From NCBI GenBank assembly GCA_021775915.1, contig JAJFGW010000023.1:1-64000 (forward strand): a stretch of DNA of 64,000 bases, written 5' to 3'. This DNA comes from Alphaproteobacteria bacterium (GTDB lineage Bacteria; Pseudomonadota; Alphaproteobacteria; Micavibrionales; Micavibrionaceae). The notes under the pieces are model-generated. The model had not been told where the DNA came from. It was given only the letters and a program-made list of their open reading frames with translations, and made no database searches. Below, one piece after another: positions 37,428 to 48,210 of this stretch. The position numbers and the translations under genes are program-made. Numbering within the stretch: the first letter of the stretch is position 1; each line of letters opens with the position of its first letter.

Positions 37428-38923
37428 TCCATCACCGGCATAATGAAATCAGCGCCGCCCGCAATGCCCGTCGGCCAGCGCGAGGTTACGGTTTTCAGCT
37501 TGGTGTAAAAATTCACGCCTTCCGTGCCATGAACACCATGCGCGCCAAACATGGAATTCTTCCAGCCACCAAATGTGTGGAACGATACCGGCACAGGGAT
37601 TGGCACATTCACGCCAACCATGCCGACCTGAATCTGAGAAGTAAAGCTGCGCGCCGCATCGCCATCACGGGTAAAGATCGCGGTACCGTTGCCAAACTCA
37701 TGGGCGTTAATAAGCGCCACACCTTCATCAAAAGTTTCAGCGCGCACAACACACAGCACCGGGCCAAAAATTTCTTCCTTATAAATCCGCATGTCCGGCT
37801 TCACATTATCGAACAGGCAACCGCCCATAAAAAAGCCGTCTCCTTCAAATTCGTGCCCGCGCCCGTCAACAACAAGATCCGCGCCTTCTTTTTCGCCGAC
37901 CTCAACATAGGACAAAACCTTGTCCAGGTGTTCACGTGTGACAAGCGGCCCCATCTCCATACAGGGCGACATACCATCACCGATCTTAAGCGCTTCCACC
38001 TTTGGCTTCAGCGCCGCGATAAGCCTATCGCCCATATCACCAACAGCCACCGCCACAGAAATCGCCATACAGCGTTCTCCTGCGGAGCCATAAGCTGCCC
38101 CCATAAGCGCATCAACAGATTGATCAAGATCAGCATCGGGCATCACCAGCATATGGTTTTTTGCCCCGGCGAGGGCCTGCACCCGCTTGCCATTCTTCGC
38201 GCCTGTTTCATAAATGTACCGCGCAACCGGCGTAGACCCGACAAAGCTCACCGCTTGCACGCGCGGGTCAGTTAGCAGAGCGTCAACGGCTTCTTTATCA
38301 CCCTGCACAACATTCAGCACGCCTTTTGGAAGCCCTGCTTCAGTTAAAAGTTCCGCTAAAAACAGCGAGGCCGAAGGGTCTTTCTCCGATGGCTTCCACA
38401 CGAAACTATTGCCGCAGGCTATCGCCACTGGAAACATCCATAGCGCCACCATGGCCGGGAAGTTAAATGGCGAAATGCCGGCACAAACGCCGAGCGGGGC
38501 GCGCAAAGAATGGCAATCAACGCCGGTGCCGACCCCCGCGCTAAAATCACCTTTCAGCAAATGCGGAATACCACAGGCAAACTCAACGACTTCCATGCCA
38601 CGCGTTACTTCACCGCGCGCATCGGAAAATACCTTGCCATGCTCGGCAGTAATAAGCGCCGCCAATTCATCGCCGCGCTCATCTAGAAGCTGCTTGAATT
38701 TAAACATCACCCGCGCCCGTTTTGCCGGAGACATTGCCGCCCAGGCGGGAAAAGCCTCATGCGCGGCCCCAATGGCGTTCTTAACCTCATCAGAAGACGC
38801 AAAGACGGCCTGCCCCGTAACCGCGCCCGTGGCCGGATTATAAACATCACCGCTGCGCGCACCGTCACCACCGGGTGTAAGAACGCCGTTAATAAAGTGC
38901 TCAATTTTCTCTATATTAGCCAT
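37424..38923 (-). CDS. mmsA: CoA-acylating methylmalonate-semialdehyde dehydrogenase
   Basis: A 499-residue aldehyde dehydrogenase of the CoA-acylating type that converts methylmalonate or malonate semialdehyde to propionyl- or acetyl-CoA in valine and inositol breakdown. The N-terminal [13 protein letters not shown], the NAD-binding region with [22 protein letters not shown], and the catalytic cysteine in GERCMAIS near residue 284 are those of MmsA; the normal glutamate of ordinary ALDHs is absent there, as expected for the CoA-type enzyme. Start at an ATG with a moderate upstream signal. Confidence 0.93.
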   Translation of the reverse strand: MANIEKIEHFINGVLTPGGDGARSGDVYNPATGAVTGQAVFASSDEVKNAIGAAHEAFPAWAAMSPAKRARVMFKFKQLLDERGDELAALITAEHGKVFSDARGEVTRGMEVVEFACGIPHLLKGDFSAGVGTGVDCHSLRAPLGVCAGISPFNFPAMVALWMFPVAIACGNSFVWKPSEKDPSASLFLAELLTEAGLPKGVLNVVQGDKEAVDALLTDPRVQAVSFVGSTPVARYIYETGAKNGKRVQALAGAKNHMLVMPDADLDQSVDALMGAAYGSAGERCMAISVAVAVGDMGDRLIAALKPKVEALKIGDGMSPCMEMGPLVTREHLDKVLSYVEVGEKEGADLVVDGRGHEFEGDGFFMGGCLFDNVKPDMRIYKEEIFGPVLCVVRAETFDEGVALINAHEFGNGTAIFTRDGDAARSFTSQIQVGMVGVNVPIPVPVSFHTFGGWKNSMFGAHGVHGTEGVNFYTKLKTVTSRWPTGIAGGADFIMPVME

Positions 38924-39032
38924 AATCTCCCCCTCAAAAGCCGGACTTTACTTTTAGCACCCTTTCCCCTTTCTGTCATCCCGAACAAAGCTTATGTTAT
39001 AGGATTACCGCCCTCTTTTATAAGGCCAGGAT

Positions 39033-39575
39033 ATGAGCAAAAATTTTACAAAAAAGACAAGCTCGGACAAAGAAGATTCTCCCCTCCCCGTGGGCGTTAG
39101 GAATTGCATGACACCCGGCGGCTACGCAGCATTACAGGAAGAGTTACGCTGGCTGTTACATGACGAACGGCCAAAAATTGTCGAAATCGTATCATGGGCA
39201 GCAGGCAACGGCGATCGCTCGGAAAACGGGGACTATATTTACAATAAAAAGCGCCTGCGCGAAATAGACCGCCGCGTGCGCTATCTCACCAAAAGAGTGG
39301 AAAATGGGGAGATTGTCGACCCCAAAAACCAGCAAGGGCTGGAGCAAGTCTTCTTTGGCGCGACAGTGAGCTATATACGGGAAGATGGCTCCGAATTGAC
39401 TGTTACGCTGGTCGGGGTTGATGAAGCTGACTTTTCAAAGGGCAAAATCAACTGGCTTTCCCCTGTCGGCAAGGCGCTTTTAAAAGCGCGCGTGGATGAC
39501 AGCGTAGTCGTACGAACAGACGCAGGAACGGAAACAATAGAAGTCACAGAAATTTTATACCTACTAAACCCGTGA
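39033..39575 (+). CDS. greB: Transcription elongation factor GreB
   Basis: A 180-residue Gre factor that rescues backtracked RNA polymerase by stimulating transcript cleavage. The N-terminal coiled coil carries the conserved GNGDRSENGDYIYNKKRLREIDRR motif region (acidic tip) and the C-terminal FKBP-like domain has ALLKARVDDSVVV. The first 25 residues are a charged extension before MTPGGYAALQEEL, so translation might alternatively start at the Met of MTPGG. Confidence 0.93.
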   Translation: MSKNFTKKTSSDKEDSPLPVGVRNCMTPGGYAALQEELRWLLHDERPKIVEIVSWAAGNGDRSENGDYIYNKKRLREIDRRVRYLTKRVENGEIVDPKNQQGLEQVFFGATVSYIREDGSELTVTLVGVDEADFSKGKINWLSPVGKALLKARVDDSVVVRTDAGTETIEVTEILYLLNP

Positions 39576-39636
39576 GAATCCTTGCCGCAAAGCGCCTTTT
39601 TATGCCATAAGCTCCTGTCTGGAGAAATGAGGGCTT

Positions 39637-41466
39637 ATGCTTACTGTATTAAATCTGACTTATAAAATTGGCGGCCGCACAATTCTTGATGAGTGCGACG
39701 TGACAATCATGGATGACTGGAAAGTGGGCGTTGTTGGCATCAACGGTGCTGGCAAATCCACGCTTTTCAAGCTTATTGCCGGGGAAATACAGGCCGATGG
39801 CGGCACGGTCGGCATGAACGCAAAACAGCGGCTCGGCATGGTACGGCAGGACATTCCCGAAACGGACACGCCTCTGATTGATTTGGTGCTCGCCGCCCAT
39901 GAAGAAATGGCGGCGCTGTGGGAGGCGACCGAAACCGAAAGCGACCCCAATAAAATCGCAGACATATACCAGCGCCTTTCTGATATGGACGCCTATTCCG
40001 CACCGGCCAAAGCCTCGCGGCTGCTAACAGGTCTGGGCTTCAAGGAACATGAGCTGCAAGAACCATTTTCATCATTCAGTGGCGGCTGGCGCATGCGGGT
40101 CGCACTAGCAGCCGCGCTTTTTGTTGAACCGGAAATACTGCTTCTGGATGAGCCGACCAACCACCTTGATCTTGAAGCCATCATGTGGCTGGAAACATAT
40201 CTGGCAAACTACCCTCATACGCTGCTGATTATTTCCCACGACCGCGAAGTGCTCAATAAATGTATCGACCATGTCGTCCATGTCGACAGGCAGAAGCTCG
40301 CCCTTTACACCGGAAATTACGACACGTTCGAACGCGAGCGCGCAGCAAGTATCGGCCTTCAGCAAAAAATGTTTGAGAAACAGCAGGCCGAGCGCGCCCA
40401 TATGCAAAAATTCGTCGACCGTTTCCGGGCGCAAGCCACCAAAGCCCGGCAAGCACAAAGTCGCATAAAAGCGCTGGAGAGAATGGATTTGGTTGATGCT
40501 GTCATTGCCGACCGGGCCGTACGTTTCACGTTTCCCAATCCAAAGGAACTCGCCTCGCCCATGATCACGATTGAGCATGCGGATGTCGGTTATGCAGAAG
40601 GAAATCCCGTTCTGCGTAATGTTCACGAAAACATCGACAATGATGATCGCATTGCCCTTTTGGGCGCTAACGGCAACGGGAAATCAACACTAATCAAGCT
40701 GATCGCCGGAAAATTAGGCGTTATGGACGGCGAAATTTTTCATTCAAAAAAGTTACGCATCGGCTATTTTTCCCAGCACCAAACCGAAGAGCTGGATGTT
40801 AGCGCCACCCCCTATGAAGCCATGACAGACATGATGCGCAAAAAAATACCGGACGTTAGAGAACCGGTCGTGCGGGCAAAACTAGGGGCCTTTGGTTTTT
40901 CCCGCGACCTTGCGGACAATAAAATCGGTTCCTTAAGCGGCGGTGAAAAAGCGCGCCTTTTATTCGCCTTTATGAGCTTTGATGCGCCGCATCTTTTGCT
41001 GCTGGACGAACCAACCAACCACCTTGATATTGAGGCACGCGAAGCTCTGGTTCAGGCCTTGAACGCTTATGAAGGCGCGATTGTCATCGTCAGCCACGAC
41101 CCGAATATGGTCGAGCGCGTTGCCAATCGTCTATGGCTGGTCAAAGACGGCACCTGCATGCATTTTGATGGCGACCTGGAAGATTACCGGAAATTTACAA
41201 TCAAAACCCGCCGCGAAGAGCGCAAGGAAGAAAAGAAAAAGAAAAACCGTAACGTCCAAAAATCACCACCAAAAAACACAGACGATACTGAAAAGAAAAT
41301 TGAAAAACTGGAACAAGAAAAAAAGAGTCTTGAAGAAACAATGAACGACCCTGACTTTTATAATGGCGACAGCAAAAAAATCACCGAGACACAAAATAAA
41401 TATAATAAGCTACTAAAAGATCTTGAGATTTACGAGACAGCATGGCTGGAAGCGCAGAGCGGTTAA
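39637..41466 (+). CDS. ABC-F family ATPase
   Basis: A 609-residue soluble protein with two ABC ATPase domains and no membrane segment: Walker A GINGAGKS and signature FSGGWRMR in the first, GANGNGKS and LSGGEKAR in the second, each followed by a LLDEPTNHLD Walker B. A charged linker joins them and a coiled-coil Lys/Glu-rich tail (KKKNRNVQKSPP...) ends the protein. ABC-F proteins act on ribosomes in translation regulation or antibiotic protection; this one is of the Uup/YheS type, exact class unclear. A GAGGG ribosome site precedes the ATG. Confidence 0.92.
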   Translation: MLTVLNLTYKIGGRTILDECDVTIMDDWKVGVVGINGAGKSTLFKLIAGEIQADGGTVGMNAKQRLGMVRQDIPETDTPLIDLVLAAHEEMAALWEATETESDPNKIADIYQRLSDMDAYSAPAKASRLLTGLGFKEHELQEPFSSFSGGWRMRVALAAALFVEPEILLLDEPTNHLDLEAIMWLETYLANYPHTLLIISHDREVLNKCIDHVVHVDRQKLALYTGNYDTFERERAASIGLQQKMFEKQQAERAHMQKFVDRFRAQATKARQAQSRIKALERMDLVDAVIADRAVRFTFPNPKELASPMITIEHADVGYAEGNPVLRNVHENIDNDDRIALLGANGNGKSTLIKLIAGKLGVMDGEIFHSKKLRIGYFSQHQTEELDVSATPYEAMTDMMRKKIPDVREPVVRAKLGAFGFSRDLADNKIGSLSGGEKARLLFAFMSFDAPHLLLLDEPTNHLDIEAREALVQALNAYEGAIVIVSHDPNMVERVANRLWLVKDGTCMHFDGDLEDYRKFTIKTRREERKEEKKKKNRNVQKSPPKNTDDTEKKIEKLEQEKKSLEETMNDPDFYNGDSKKITETQNKYNKLLKDLEIYETAWLEAQSG

Positions 41467-41472
41467 AACAAT

Positions 41473-42450
41473 ATGGGCTTTTCCATTGGCACTATAAATA
41501 TTGACGATCCGGTATTTTTAGCACCGATGTCAGGCGTTAGTGACTGGCCGTTTCGGCAGGTCGTCAAAAAATTCGGCGCCGGACTCGTTTTTTCAGAAAT
41601 GATCGCCAGCCGCGCAATGCTTCATCAAGACAATAAATCTTTGCGTCACAGTGCTGATTACGCTGAAGAGTTCCCCATGGCAGTTCAGCTTGCCGGGTGC
41701 GATCCGGAAATAATGGCCGAAGCAGCGCGGATAAATGTCGATCGCGGCGCCGCGATCATAGATATAAATTTTGGCTGCCCGGTCAAAAAAATTGTCAAAA
41801 AATTTGCGGGCTCCGCCTTAATGCAGGATGAAAATCTTGCCGTGCAAATCATGAAAGAAACCGTCAAAGCCGTGAGCGTTCCTGTCACCGTTAAAATGCG
41901 TCTGGGCTGGGACGAAGATAATTTAAACGCGCCGCATCTCGCAAAAAAGGCCGAAGATGTCGGCATAAAAATGATTACGATTCACGGGCGCACGCGCAAC
42001 CAAATGTACAAAGGAAGCGCTGACTGGGCCGCCGTGCGTGCGGTGAAAGAGGCGGTAAACCTACCTGTTATTATCAATGGCGACATTTTAAGTCCCGACG
42101 ATGCCAAACGCGCCATGGACATATCCGGCGCAGACGGCGTTATGATTGGGCGCGGCTGCCAAGGCAAACCGTGGCTTTTGCGCCAGACAATGGATTATTT
42201 GCGCAACGGAGAAATAAGCGCGGCGCCGCCTTTAACGGATATCCTCACACTGATTAAAGAACATTACGACACCATGCTGGATTATTACGGCGCGCAAAAA
42301 GGTATGGCGATTGCGCGAAAACATTTATCATGGTACTGCACCGGCATGCCGGGAGCCGCATCATTCCGCAGCCAAATAAACAAAATCACAGACCCGGATA
42401 TCGTGAAACGAATGCTTGAGGATTATTTTAGCCACACAGCCTGTATTTAA
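41473..42450 (+). CDS. dusB: tRNA-dihydrouridine synthase
   Basis: A 325-residue FMN-dependent enzyme that reduces uridine to dihydrouridine in tRNA. The barrel has [15 protein letters not shown], the catalytic cysteine in [21 protein letters not shown] near residue 100, KMRLGWDED, the [15 protein letters not shown] segment, and the [13 protein letters not shown] phosphate loop. It follows the ABC-F gene after six bases. The stop overlaps the stop of the convergent malic enzyme by four bases. The match to DusB rather than DusA or DusC is by length and motif. Confidence 0.92.
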   Translation: MGFSIGTINIDDPVFLAPMSGVSDWPFRQVVKKFGAGLVFSEMIASRAMLHQDNKSLRHSADYAEEFPMAVQLAGCDPEIMAEAARINVDRGAAIIDINFGCPVKKIVKKFAGSALMQDENLAVQIMKETVKAVSVPVTVKMRLGWDEDNLNAPHLAKKAEDVGIKMITIHGRTRNQMYKGSADWAAVRAVKEAVNLPVIINGDILSPDDAKRAMDISGADGVMIGRGCQGKPWLLRQTMDYLRNGEISAAPPLTDILTLIKEHYDTMLDYYGAQKGMAIARKHLSWYCTGMPGAASFRSQINKITDPDIVKRMLEDYFSHTACI

Positions 42451-44069
42451 TATGAAGGATCATACATCTGCGCGGCGATAAACGCCTTCAGATCAGACGG
42501 TTCAGGCTCTTGCGCCAAGCCCTGCTCATAAGCCTTTTCAACAACGGCAACGGCAATATTCAAAGACACTTCGCGGATATCTGTCAAAGCGGGATAAAGC
42601 GTGGATTTCTCCAGATTTTCTGCACTAACCATACCAGCCAACATTTTAGCCGAAGCTAAAAACATTTCATCACTGATTTTTTTAGCCCGGCAAGCCACAG
42701 CGCCAAGGCCGATACCGGGAAAAATATAAGCATTATTCCCCTGCCCCGGTTTTAATTTTTTGCCATCATACACCACCGGATCAAACGGACTGCCGCTAGT
42801 GAAAACGGCCTTGCCCTTACTCCACTCATAGGCCTGCGCGGCAGTACATTCCGCGCGCGATGTTGGATTGGATAGCGCAAATATCGCAGGGTGATCATTC
42901 AACTCTGTCATTGCCTCAACAACATCTTGCGTAAAAGTACCGGGCGCGCCGGTGGCGCCAATCAAAACATGCGGTTTAATATCCTTAATAGCGCTGATGA
43001 AATCGAGGTCTTCGTAATCATGTGCATAGGGCAGATTATGCGCCATCAAATCATCGCGATTTTTATTGAGCAGCCCATACTGATCAACAAACCACAAGCG
43101 CCCCCTGGCTTCTTCTGCGCTTAAACCTTCTTCCATAAAGGCGGCAACCATTAGGTCGCCTATGCCTGTAGCAGCCGAACCCGCCCCCAGAAACATAATG
43201 CGCAAATCTTTGAAGTCATGGCCACTAATACGCGTGGAAGCATATACACCAGACAATGTCACAGCGGCAGTGCCCTGAATATCATCATTAAAGCTCAGAA
43301 CCTTATCGCGGTAACTATTCAAAAGGCTGTAAGCATTAGGCGTAAGGAAATCTTCGAACTGAACCAGCGCCGCAGGAAATTTATCCTGCACAGCTTCAAT
43401 AAACTCTGCCATCAATTCAAAATAACCCTCACCCTCCAGTCGTTTATGCGGATAGCCAAGATAAAGTGGATCCTCTAGCAGCTCTTCATTATTTGTACCA
43501 ACATCAAACATGACCGGCAGGCACTGGCTCGGCTGAATTCCGGCACAAGCGACATAAAGTGCGAGCTTTCCAATAGGAATACCCATCCCGTTCGCCCCCA
43601 GATCACCGAGCCCCAAAACACGCTGCCCGTCAGTAATCACGATAACGCGCACATCATCGTCGGGCCAGTTATCCAGAATATGGCGAATTTCACCCTTATC
43701 GTCGGGGGTAATATAAAACCCCTTGGGCTGACGAAAAATATGGGCAAATTCCTTACAGGCCTGGCCAACCGTAGGCGTATAAATCAACGGCAAGATCTCT
43801 TCTATATTTTCGATAACAGTGCGGTAATAAAGTCGTTCATTACGCCCCTGCAGAGCGGCAAGGAAAATATAGCGCTCAATATCGAACTCCTTACGGCGCA
43901 AATTTTTCAACACACGAGAAAGCTGCGTGTCCTGATCACAGGCACAATGAGGGAGTAAGCCCCGTAACCCAAGCGTCTCACGTTCCTCTCTCGTAAAGGC
44001 CGTTGATTTATTAACCGCGCCGTTTCGCAGCACGCTATAACCTTTATTGGAGGCCGTAGAAACTGTCAC
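42447..44069 (-). CDS. NAD-dependent malic enzyme
   Basis: A 540-residue oxidative decarboxylase that converts malate to pyruvate and CO2. It has the family pattern [55 protein letters not shown], a NAD-binding region with [15 protein letters not shown] and the [20 protein letters not shown] substrate segment. The full length and the motifs place it with the SfcA/MaeA type (NAD). An isolated gene with its own promoter region; convergent with dusB. Confidence 0.93.
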   Translation of the reverse strand: MTVSTASNKGYSVLRNGAVNKSTAFTREERETLGLRGLLPHCACDQDTQLSRVLKNLRRKEFDIERYIFLAALQGRNERLYYRTVIENIEEILPLIYTPTVGQACKEFAHIFRQPKGFYITPDDKGEIRHILDNWPDDDVRVIVITDGQRVLGLGDLGANGMGIPIGKLALYVACAGIQPSQCLPVMFDVGTNNEELLEDPLYLGYPHKRLEGEGYFELMAEFIEAVQDKFPAALVQFEDFLTPNAYSLLNSYRDKVLSFNDDIQGTAAVTLSGVYASTRISGHDFKDLRIMFLGAGSAATGIGDLMVAAFMEEGLSAEEARGRLWFVDQYGLLNKNRDDLMAHNLPYAHDYEDLDFISAIKDIKPHVLIGATGAPGTFTQDVVEAMTELNDHPAIFALSNPTSRAECTAAQAYEWSKGKAVFTSGSPFDPVVYDGKKLKPGQGNNAYIFPGIGLGAVACRAKKISDEMFLASAKMLAGMVSAENLEKSTLYPALTDIREVSLNIAVAVVEKAYEQGLAQEPEPSDLKAFIAAQMYDPSY

Positions 44070-44230
44070 AATAATTACTCTCTTTTTTACAGATTAACGC
44101 TTACAGACTATCGTTGATAGCATGCCAGATATTAACGCATTCACTAACAGTTGATGAGTATATTCTTCAATCCATCCCTATGTAGAGCATCATCCGGGGA
44201 ATGCAAAAAACAGCCCCTCAAAGTTGTTAC

Positions 44231-44286
44231 TCACCTCCAGATTTGCTATACTCTGAGGTGACAGCGCCCTTAGTGCGCTTTTTTTT
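44231..44286 (+). terminator. Double hairpin with T-run, attenuator or terminator
   Basis: Two stems in succession: TCACCTC (44231-44237) with GAGGTGA (44255-44261), then AGCGC (44263-44267) with GCGCT (44275-44279), followed by a seven-T run. The second stem is a normal Rho-independent terminator on the plus strand. No gene ends just upstream on this strand, so it may end a short leader or small RNA upstream of the YaiI gene; this is inference. Confidence 0.5.
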
Positions 44287-44457
44287 ATGCTTGGCGCACG
44301 GGACTGTACAAAAACACGCGGACAAACGAACTAATGGGTTATCATTTAAAAACAAGGGACTAGAATTGAGTTCAGAAAAAAATGCAAACAAACTGATGGG
44401 CAGGAAAGAAACAATCAGCGCAAAACAAGCCGACCAACCGTCCGGAAGCGTAAACAT

Positions 44458-44904
44458 ATGAAGATATGGGTTGATGGCGATGCCTGCCCCAAGGGCGTGA
44501 AAGAAATTCTGTTCCGCGCTGCGGAGCGTACAAAGATCGCTGTCATTTTTGTTGCCAACCAATATCTCCACCTCCCTCACTCCAACTATCTCGAGATGGT
44601 TCAGGTCAGTGACGGGGCCGATGTCGCCGACGATGAAATTGTTCAGCGCTGCCTAGCCGGAGACCTCATTATCACCGCGGATATACCGCTCGCCGCCCGC
44701 GTCGTCAAAAAAGGAGCTCTCGCCCTCGATCCTCGCGGTATATTATATGACAGCAATAATATCGGGCAGGTACTCGGCATGCGCGATTTCATGGATGAAC
44801 TACGCGGATCGGGCGTAGAAACCGGCGGCCCAAAAGGTTTCGGGGCAAAAGAGCGTCAAAAATTTGCGAATGAACTTGACCGACTCCTCACCCAGCGGCG
44901 CTGA
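44458..44904 (+). CDS. YaiI/YqxD family (UPF0178) protein
   Basis: A 148-residue protein beginning MKIWVDGDACPKGVKEIL, the diagnostic start of this family, with later VVKKGALALDPRG and GGPKGFGAKERQKFANELD. The fold is nuclease-like (PIN/NYN type); members are presumed RNA-acting enzymes but their function is unproven. The start overlaps the end of a small upstream frame by four bases, but that frame is not convincing as a gene. Confidence 0.9.
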   Translation: MKIWVDGDACPKGVKEILFRAAERTKIAVIFVANQYLHLPHSNYLEMVQVSDGADVADDEIVQRCLAGDLIITADIPLAARVVKKGALALDPRGILYDSNNIGQVLGMRDFMDELRGSGVETGGPKGFGAKERQKFANELDRLLTQRR

Positions 44905-45289
44905 TCAATACACCTCAATGCAGCAGATGGGCGCTGACTCATGATGATGAGCTGGATTTTATCACGAATGCGATAGGTTGGATTGTGGAAAATAAAAAGC
45001 CTCAGACTATCATTCTCTTGATTTATTGAAATATTAGAGCTATAACCCCATCTCTTTACTTATTCCACGTCCCACGCACACGCATTTTGGGACAGGTAAC
45101 GCGGGATGGAGCAGTCCGGTAGCTCGTCAGGCTCATAACCTGTAGGCTAAAAAAATGCTCCGAAGTAAGATGTTGAAAAGAAAAGAAAAACTAGATAGGG
45201 TGAAAATCGAAAAAGTGCAGTTTGTAGCACAGAGTAGCAGTGAGATGTCTAACACGATGTCTAACAGAATTTACGACCAAATTTCTTGA
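44905..45289. other. Gene-poor stretch with a possible gene remnant
   Basis: No intact gene. A frame at about 44910-45029 (ends HDDELDFITNAIGWIVENKK...IYstop) reads like the last part of a real protein but has no start; it may be a degraded gene. A truncated initiator tRNA copy lies at 45100-45148. Just before the complete tRNA are two tandem copies of GATGTCTAACA (45244-45254 and 45256-45266). Together these suggest a recombination scar. Confidence 0.4.
45100..45148 (+). pseudogene. Truncated copy of initiator tRNA
   Basis: The first 46 bases match the 5' two-thirds of the complete tRNA-fMet at 45290 with only three differences (acceptor strand, D-arm and anticodon arm with CAT), then the match stops after TGTAGG. 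The T-arm and 3' acceptor strand are missing, so it cannot make a tRNA. It is probably a remnant from a site-specific integration or a duplication. Confidence 0.8.
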
Positions 45290-45366
<77 letters not shown>

Positions 45367-45410
45367 AGAAAGCCAATAATACCGGACATTTATTTGATGC
45401 GAGAATTAAC

Positions 45411-46811
45411 ATGGGCTTTAATCCAGAGCAAGAATATTTAGTCGTCTCTAAAGACATTGATATTAAAGATTTCCACGAATACACCGATGGATACATAACC
45501 CGCCCGCCGTACCAGCGCAAGAGCGTATGGAGTCTTAAAAAACAACAATCTCTTATGGACAGCCTTTTTCGCCGCTATTATGTCCCCAAACTGGTTATTA
45601 GGGAAGTGCGACTGGATGAAAAGACAACGATTAATGAGATTATTGACGGGCAACAGCGCATAACAGCGGTGCAGGATTTCTTTAAAGGTGTATTTAAGCT
45701 GCCTAAATCTTTAGAGGACATTCATCCAAATGTAGCTGGAAAATACTATAAAGAATTACCCTCCGAAATAAGACGGTTTATTGATAAGGATATAATTTTC
45801 TCAGCAGATATTATAAAAAACATAGATGATCCTACAAATGTAAAACATCAAGAGATTGCCACAGATATTTTCTGGCGTTTGCAGCAAGGTGAGACACTCA
45901 ATTTCATGGAAGTGGCGCATGCCAAATTATCCAGCCTATCCCGAAATGTTGTTGTTAAATACAGTGATGATATTACGTTTGATTATGAAACATACCGGCC
46001 CGTTGACAGCAATCCGAACAAACACCCGTTTTTTAACCTGATTGATAAAGACAATAAACGGATGGAACATTTAAAGTTTCTCACCCGTTTTTTGATTATC
46101 GAAAGGGCTGGCGGATACGCAGAAGTCAAAGACACAGCCGTTACAGAGTTTATCGAGGAATATATCCGCGAAGACGGCATCGGCAATTACTCGCTTGAAG
46201 ACGAGGGCTTTGTTAAAGATACGCTCTCAACCCTAAATCTGTTCTGCGATATTTTTAAAGACGATCCTATGGTGGATGAAACTTCCGGCATCAAGGAGCT
46301 TAACGCTGAATATTTTGTAATCTCTTTCTATCTTCTCGTTCGGCACCTACGCCGGTTTTATGCCTTGCAAGACGCGGAAAAAGAGGCGGTTAAGACGTTT
46401 TTCTATGCTTTTCATGAGCGCTGGAAAATGGCTGAGGAAAACGATCACGACATTATGGCTTTTAGTACAAATAGGCAGCAAAGTATCAATAACCTTGAAG
46501 CGCGAGACAGAATTATTAGGCAGGCATTTTTTGACTACCTTGCCGAAAACAATATCGAGATCCTGCTAAAAGATGAAAAACGTGCCTTCAATGAAGCTGA
46601 AAGAATTAGCATCTACAGGCGTGATAAAGGTTTATGCCAAGACTGTCTTGCTGAGGGTAAAAATGAGTTGGAGGCAAAGGTAAGCTGGTCGAAGTACCAA
46701 GCCGATCATATTTTCCCGCATTCACTGGGTGGGCAGACAACTACGGATAACGGTCAAGTTTTGTGTACACATCACAATCAAAGCAAAAGCAATAAGGTTG
46801 CTGCTGCTTAA
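45411..46811 (+). CDS. DUF262-HNH endonuclease-like protein
   Basis: A 466-residue protein. The N-terminal DUF262 (ParB/sulfiredoxin-like NTPase) domain has RPPYQRKSVW near residue 33 and the nucleotide-binding DGQQRITA near 78. The C-terminal HNH nuclease domain has the zinc pair CQDC near 408, DHIFPHSLGG near 430, and NGQVLCTHHNQSKSNK near 448. This is the fusion seen in GmrSD-type and related modification-dependent or stand-alone defence nucleases. The frame runs through the tRNA upstream, but the ATG at 45411 is the first after it. It is convergent with the chaperone operon, with overlapping stop codons. Confidence 0.85.
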   Translation: MGFNPEQEYLVVSKDIDIKDFHEYTDGYITRPPYQRKSVWSLKKQQSLMDSLFRRYYVPKLVIREVRLDEKTTINEIIDGQQRITAVQDFFKGVFKLPKSLEDIHPNVAGKYYKELPSEIRRFIDKDIIFSADIIKNIDDPTNVKHQEIATDIFWRLQQGETLNFMEVAHAKLSSLSRNVVVKYSDDITFDYETYRPVDSNPNKHPFFNLIDKDNKRMEHLKFLTRFLIIERAGGYAEVKDTAVTEFIEEYIREDGIGNYSLEDEGFVKDTLSTLNLFCDIFKDDPMVDETSGIKELNAEYFVISFYLLVRHLRRFYALQDAEKEAVKTFFYAFHERWKMAEENDHDIMAFSTNRQQSINNLEARDRIIRQAFFDYLAENNIEILLKDEKRAFNEAERISIYRRDKGLCQDCLAEGKNELEAKVSWSKYQADHIFPHSLGGQTTTDNGQVLCTHHNQSKSNKVAAA

Positions 46812-47128
46812 TTAGTCTTATTTTTACTGTTGTTGATCCTGTACGCTAAAAACCCAAATAATCCGGCAACGACAATATTAAAAAACATCCATATTTCGCG
46901 GGTTAAATGTATAGGAATAATAGGATTAAAAAGTATAGCGACCGCGACGCATAACCAAAACAAAAGACTTTTATCATCGGCTTGATATTTTAAATAAATG
47001 GTAATACTTGCACAGCCTGTCACCGCTATTTTTAGAAGCGTATAATATCCGTATGGCATGGGGGCCAGCGCAATCAAGGAAAGAGCTATAGCCAATAGAT
47101 AAGGAATTTTAAGGTCAGATAACTTCAT
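46808..47128 (-). CDS. Small membrane protein of the chaperone operon
   Basis: A 106-residue integral membrane protein with about four helices and a LFNPIIPIHLTREIWMFF segment, a pattern seen in short membrane proteins of the DUF6804 type, whose role is unknown. It is the last gene of the minus-strand set, five bases after the M48 gene, and may anchor or form part of the same membrane assembly. Confidence 0.68.
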   Translation of the reverse strand: MKLSDLKIPYLLAIALSLIALAPMPYGYYTLLKIAVTGCASITIYLKYQADDKSLLFWLCVAVAILFNPIIPIHLTREIWMFFNIVVAGLFGFLAYRINNSKNKTN

Positions 47129-47133
47129 ATAGC

Positions 47134-48210
47134 TTAACGGCCCTCCTTAAAGCTAAAGACCTTTTTGTCTATGTCTTCAATTCTCTTGTTCACGCTGCCA
47201 GGCATTAAACGGGCCAATTCCTCAGAAGTTTCGGATATTTTTTGATTTAGAAACTCGGCCACTTCATCAATATTCATGCCCTCAATAGCGGCAATAAGTT
47301 TTTTAACATTGTCCTCTCCAAATTCTGCCTCCAGCTTTTGCCGGTCTTCTCGCGTAAATTTACCCTTTAAAGTAGCTGTTTTTGAACATGTCCAGAAAAA
47401 CAGGTCGTTCTCTATGTTCGTAATTTTTTCCCGCACTGGTTTGTCAATGTACCGGTCTAAATCCTTTCTGACCCATGCGTTGATTTTTTCTAGGGACATA
47501 GTGCCAGCCTTATCGCCTAGCAGTATTTCATCATTCATCGAAAACCATAAAAGCGCCCTAGCCCGCAAAACCAAAGAAGGGTGTGTGGTCAAACTGTCGG
47601 CCAGTGTTGCGTCTTGTCGGTCGGCAGTTCTAAGCTGGTTGATAAAGTTAGAGGTATCAAACCGGATAAACTCATCGGGCAGGCCTGAAATCACTTTCAT
47701 GGTGGCCCGCAGGGAGCTTTCAAGGGACTGGCAGGCAATAAGTCCGGCGCGGTCAACGGAGATCTCTTTCGCCCGCTGGTTCATAAGCCCCTCGATGGAG
47801 GCCTGCGCCTCCCCCTCTTGATTATGCCGGAGAATATGGTGCCCAATCTCATGTCCGATCACAAAGGTAATTTCATCGGCGCTGAGAAGGTTAATAAGGC
47901 CGGACGAGATATTGATAACGCAGTTATCGTCGTCTGCCTCAAAACATTGTGCCTGTAATTCAGGGGATGAAGTGACATAGGCATAAACGCTTTGCACCGG
48001 TACCCTCAAATGCTCACAGGCCGTTTCAAGGCTTTCGTATAGTTTAGGTGTAAGGGCCTGTGATATTTGCAGGCCGCTTGAGGAAAGCGCTCTTTTGACG
48101 TGCTGGGCGCTTTGGGCCGCATACCCCACTGTTTTTAATGGTACGTCTCCGGTGTAGCGGTATTCTTGCGCTAGGTTTCTTGCATCACTGAGGCTAGGCG
48201 GCTTCTGCAT
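47134..48210 (-). CDS. M48-family zinc metallopeptidase
   Basis: A 358-residue protein. Its metalloprotease core has the HExxH zinc motif in VIGHEIGHHILRH near residue 118, and the third ligand region EISVDRAGLIACQ near 155, matching the M48 Glu-x(3)-Asp pattern. Unlike HtpX or Ste24 it lacks N-terminal membrane helices, so it should be soluble or peripheral. A helical C-terminal part (about 250-358) is charged. It overlaps the TerB/J-like gene by 17 bases and is likely co-translated with it, so degradation of chaperone-bound or membrane proteins is a natural hypothesis. Confidence 0.83.
   Translation of the reverse strand: MQKPPSLSDARNLAQEYRYTGDVPLKTVGYAAQSAQHVKRALSSSGLQISQALTPKLYESLETACEHLRVPVQSVYAYVTSSPELQAQCFEADDDNCVINISSGLINLLSADEITFVIGHEIGHHILRHNQEGEAQASIEGLMNQRAKEISVDRAGLIACQSLESSLRATMKVISGLPDEFIRFDTSNFINQLRTADRQDATLADSLTTHPSLVLRARALLWFSMNDEILLGDKAGTMSLEKINAWVRKDLDRYIDKPVREKITNIENDLFFWTCSKTATLKGKFTREDRQKLEAEFGEDNVKKLIAAIEGMNIDEVAEFLNQKISETSEELARLMPGSVNKRIEDIDKKVFSFKEGR

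Noticed and set aside
44201-44461. 86-codon frame upstream of YaiI
   Set aside because: It crosses a double hairpin and terminator, has no internal start with a clear ribosome site and no recognisable sequence; only the four-base overlap with YaiI spoke for it.
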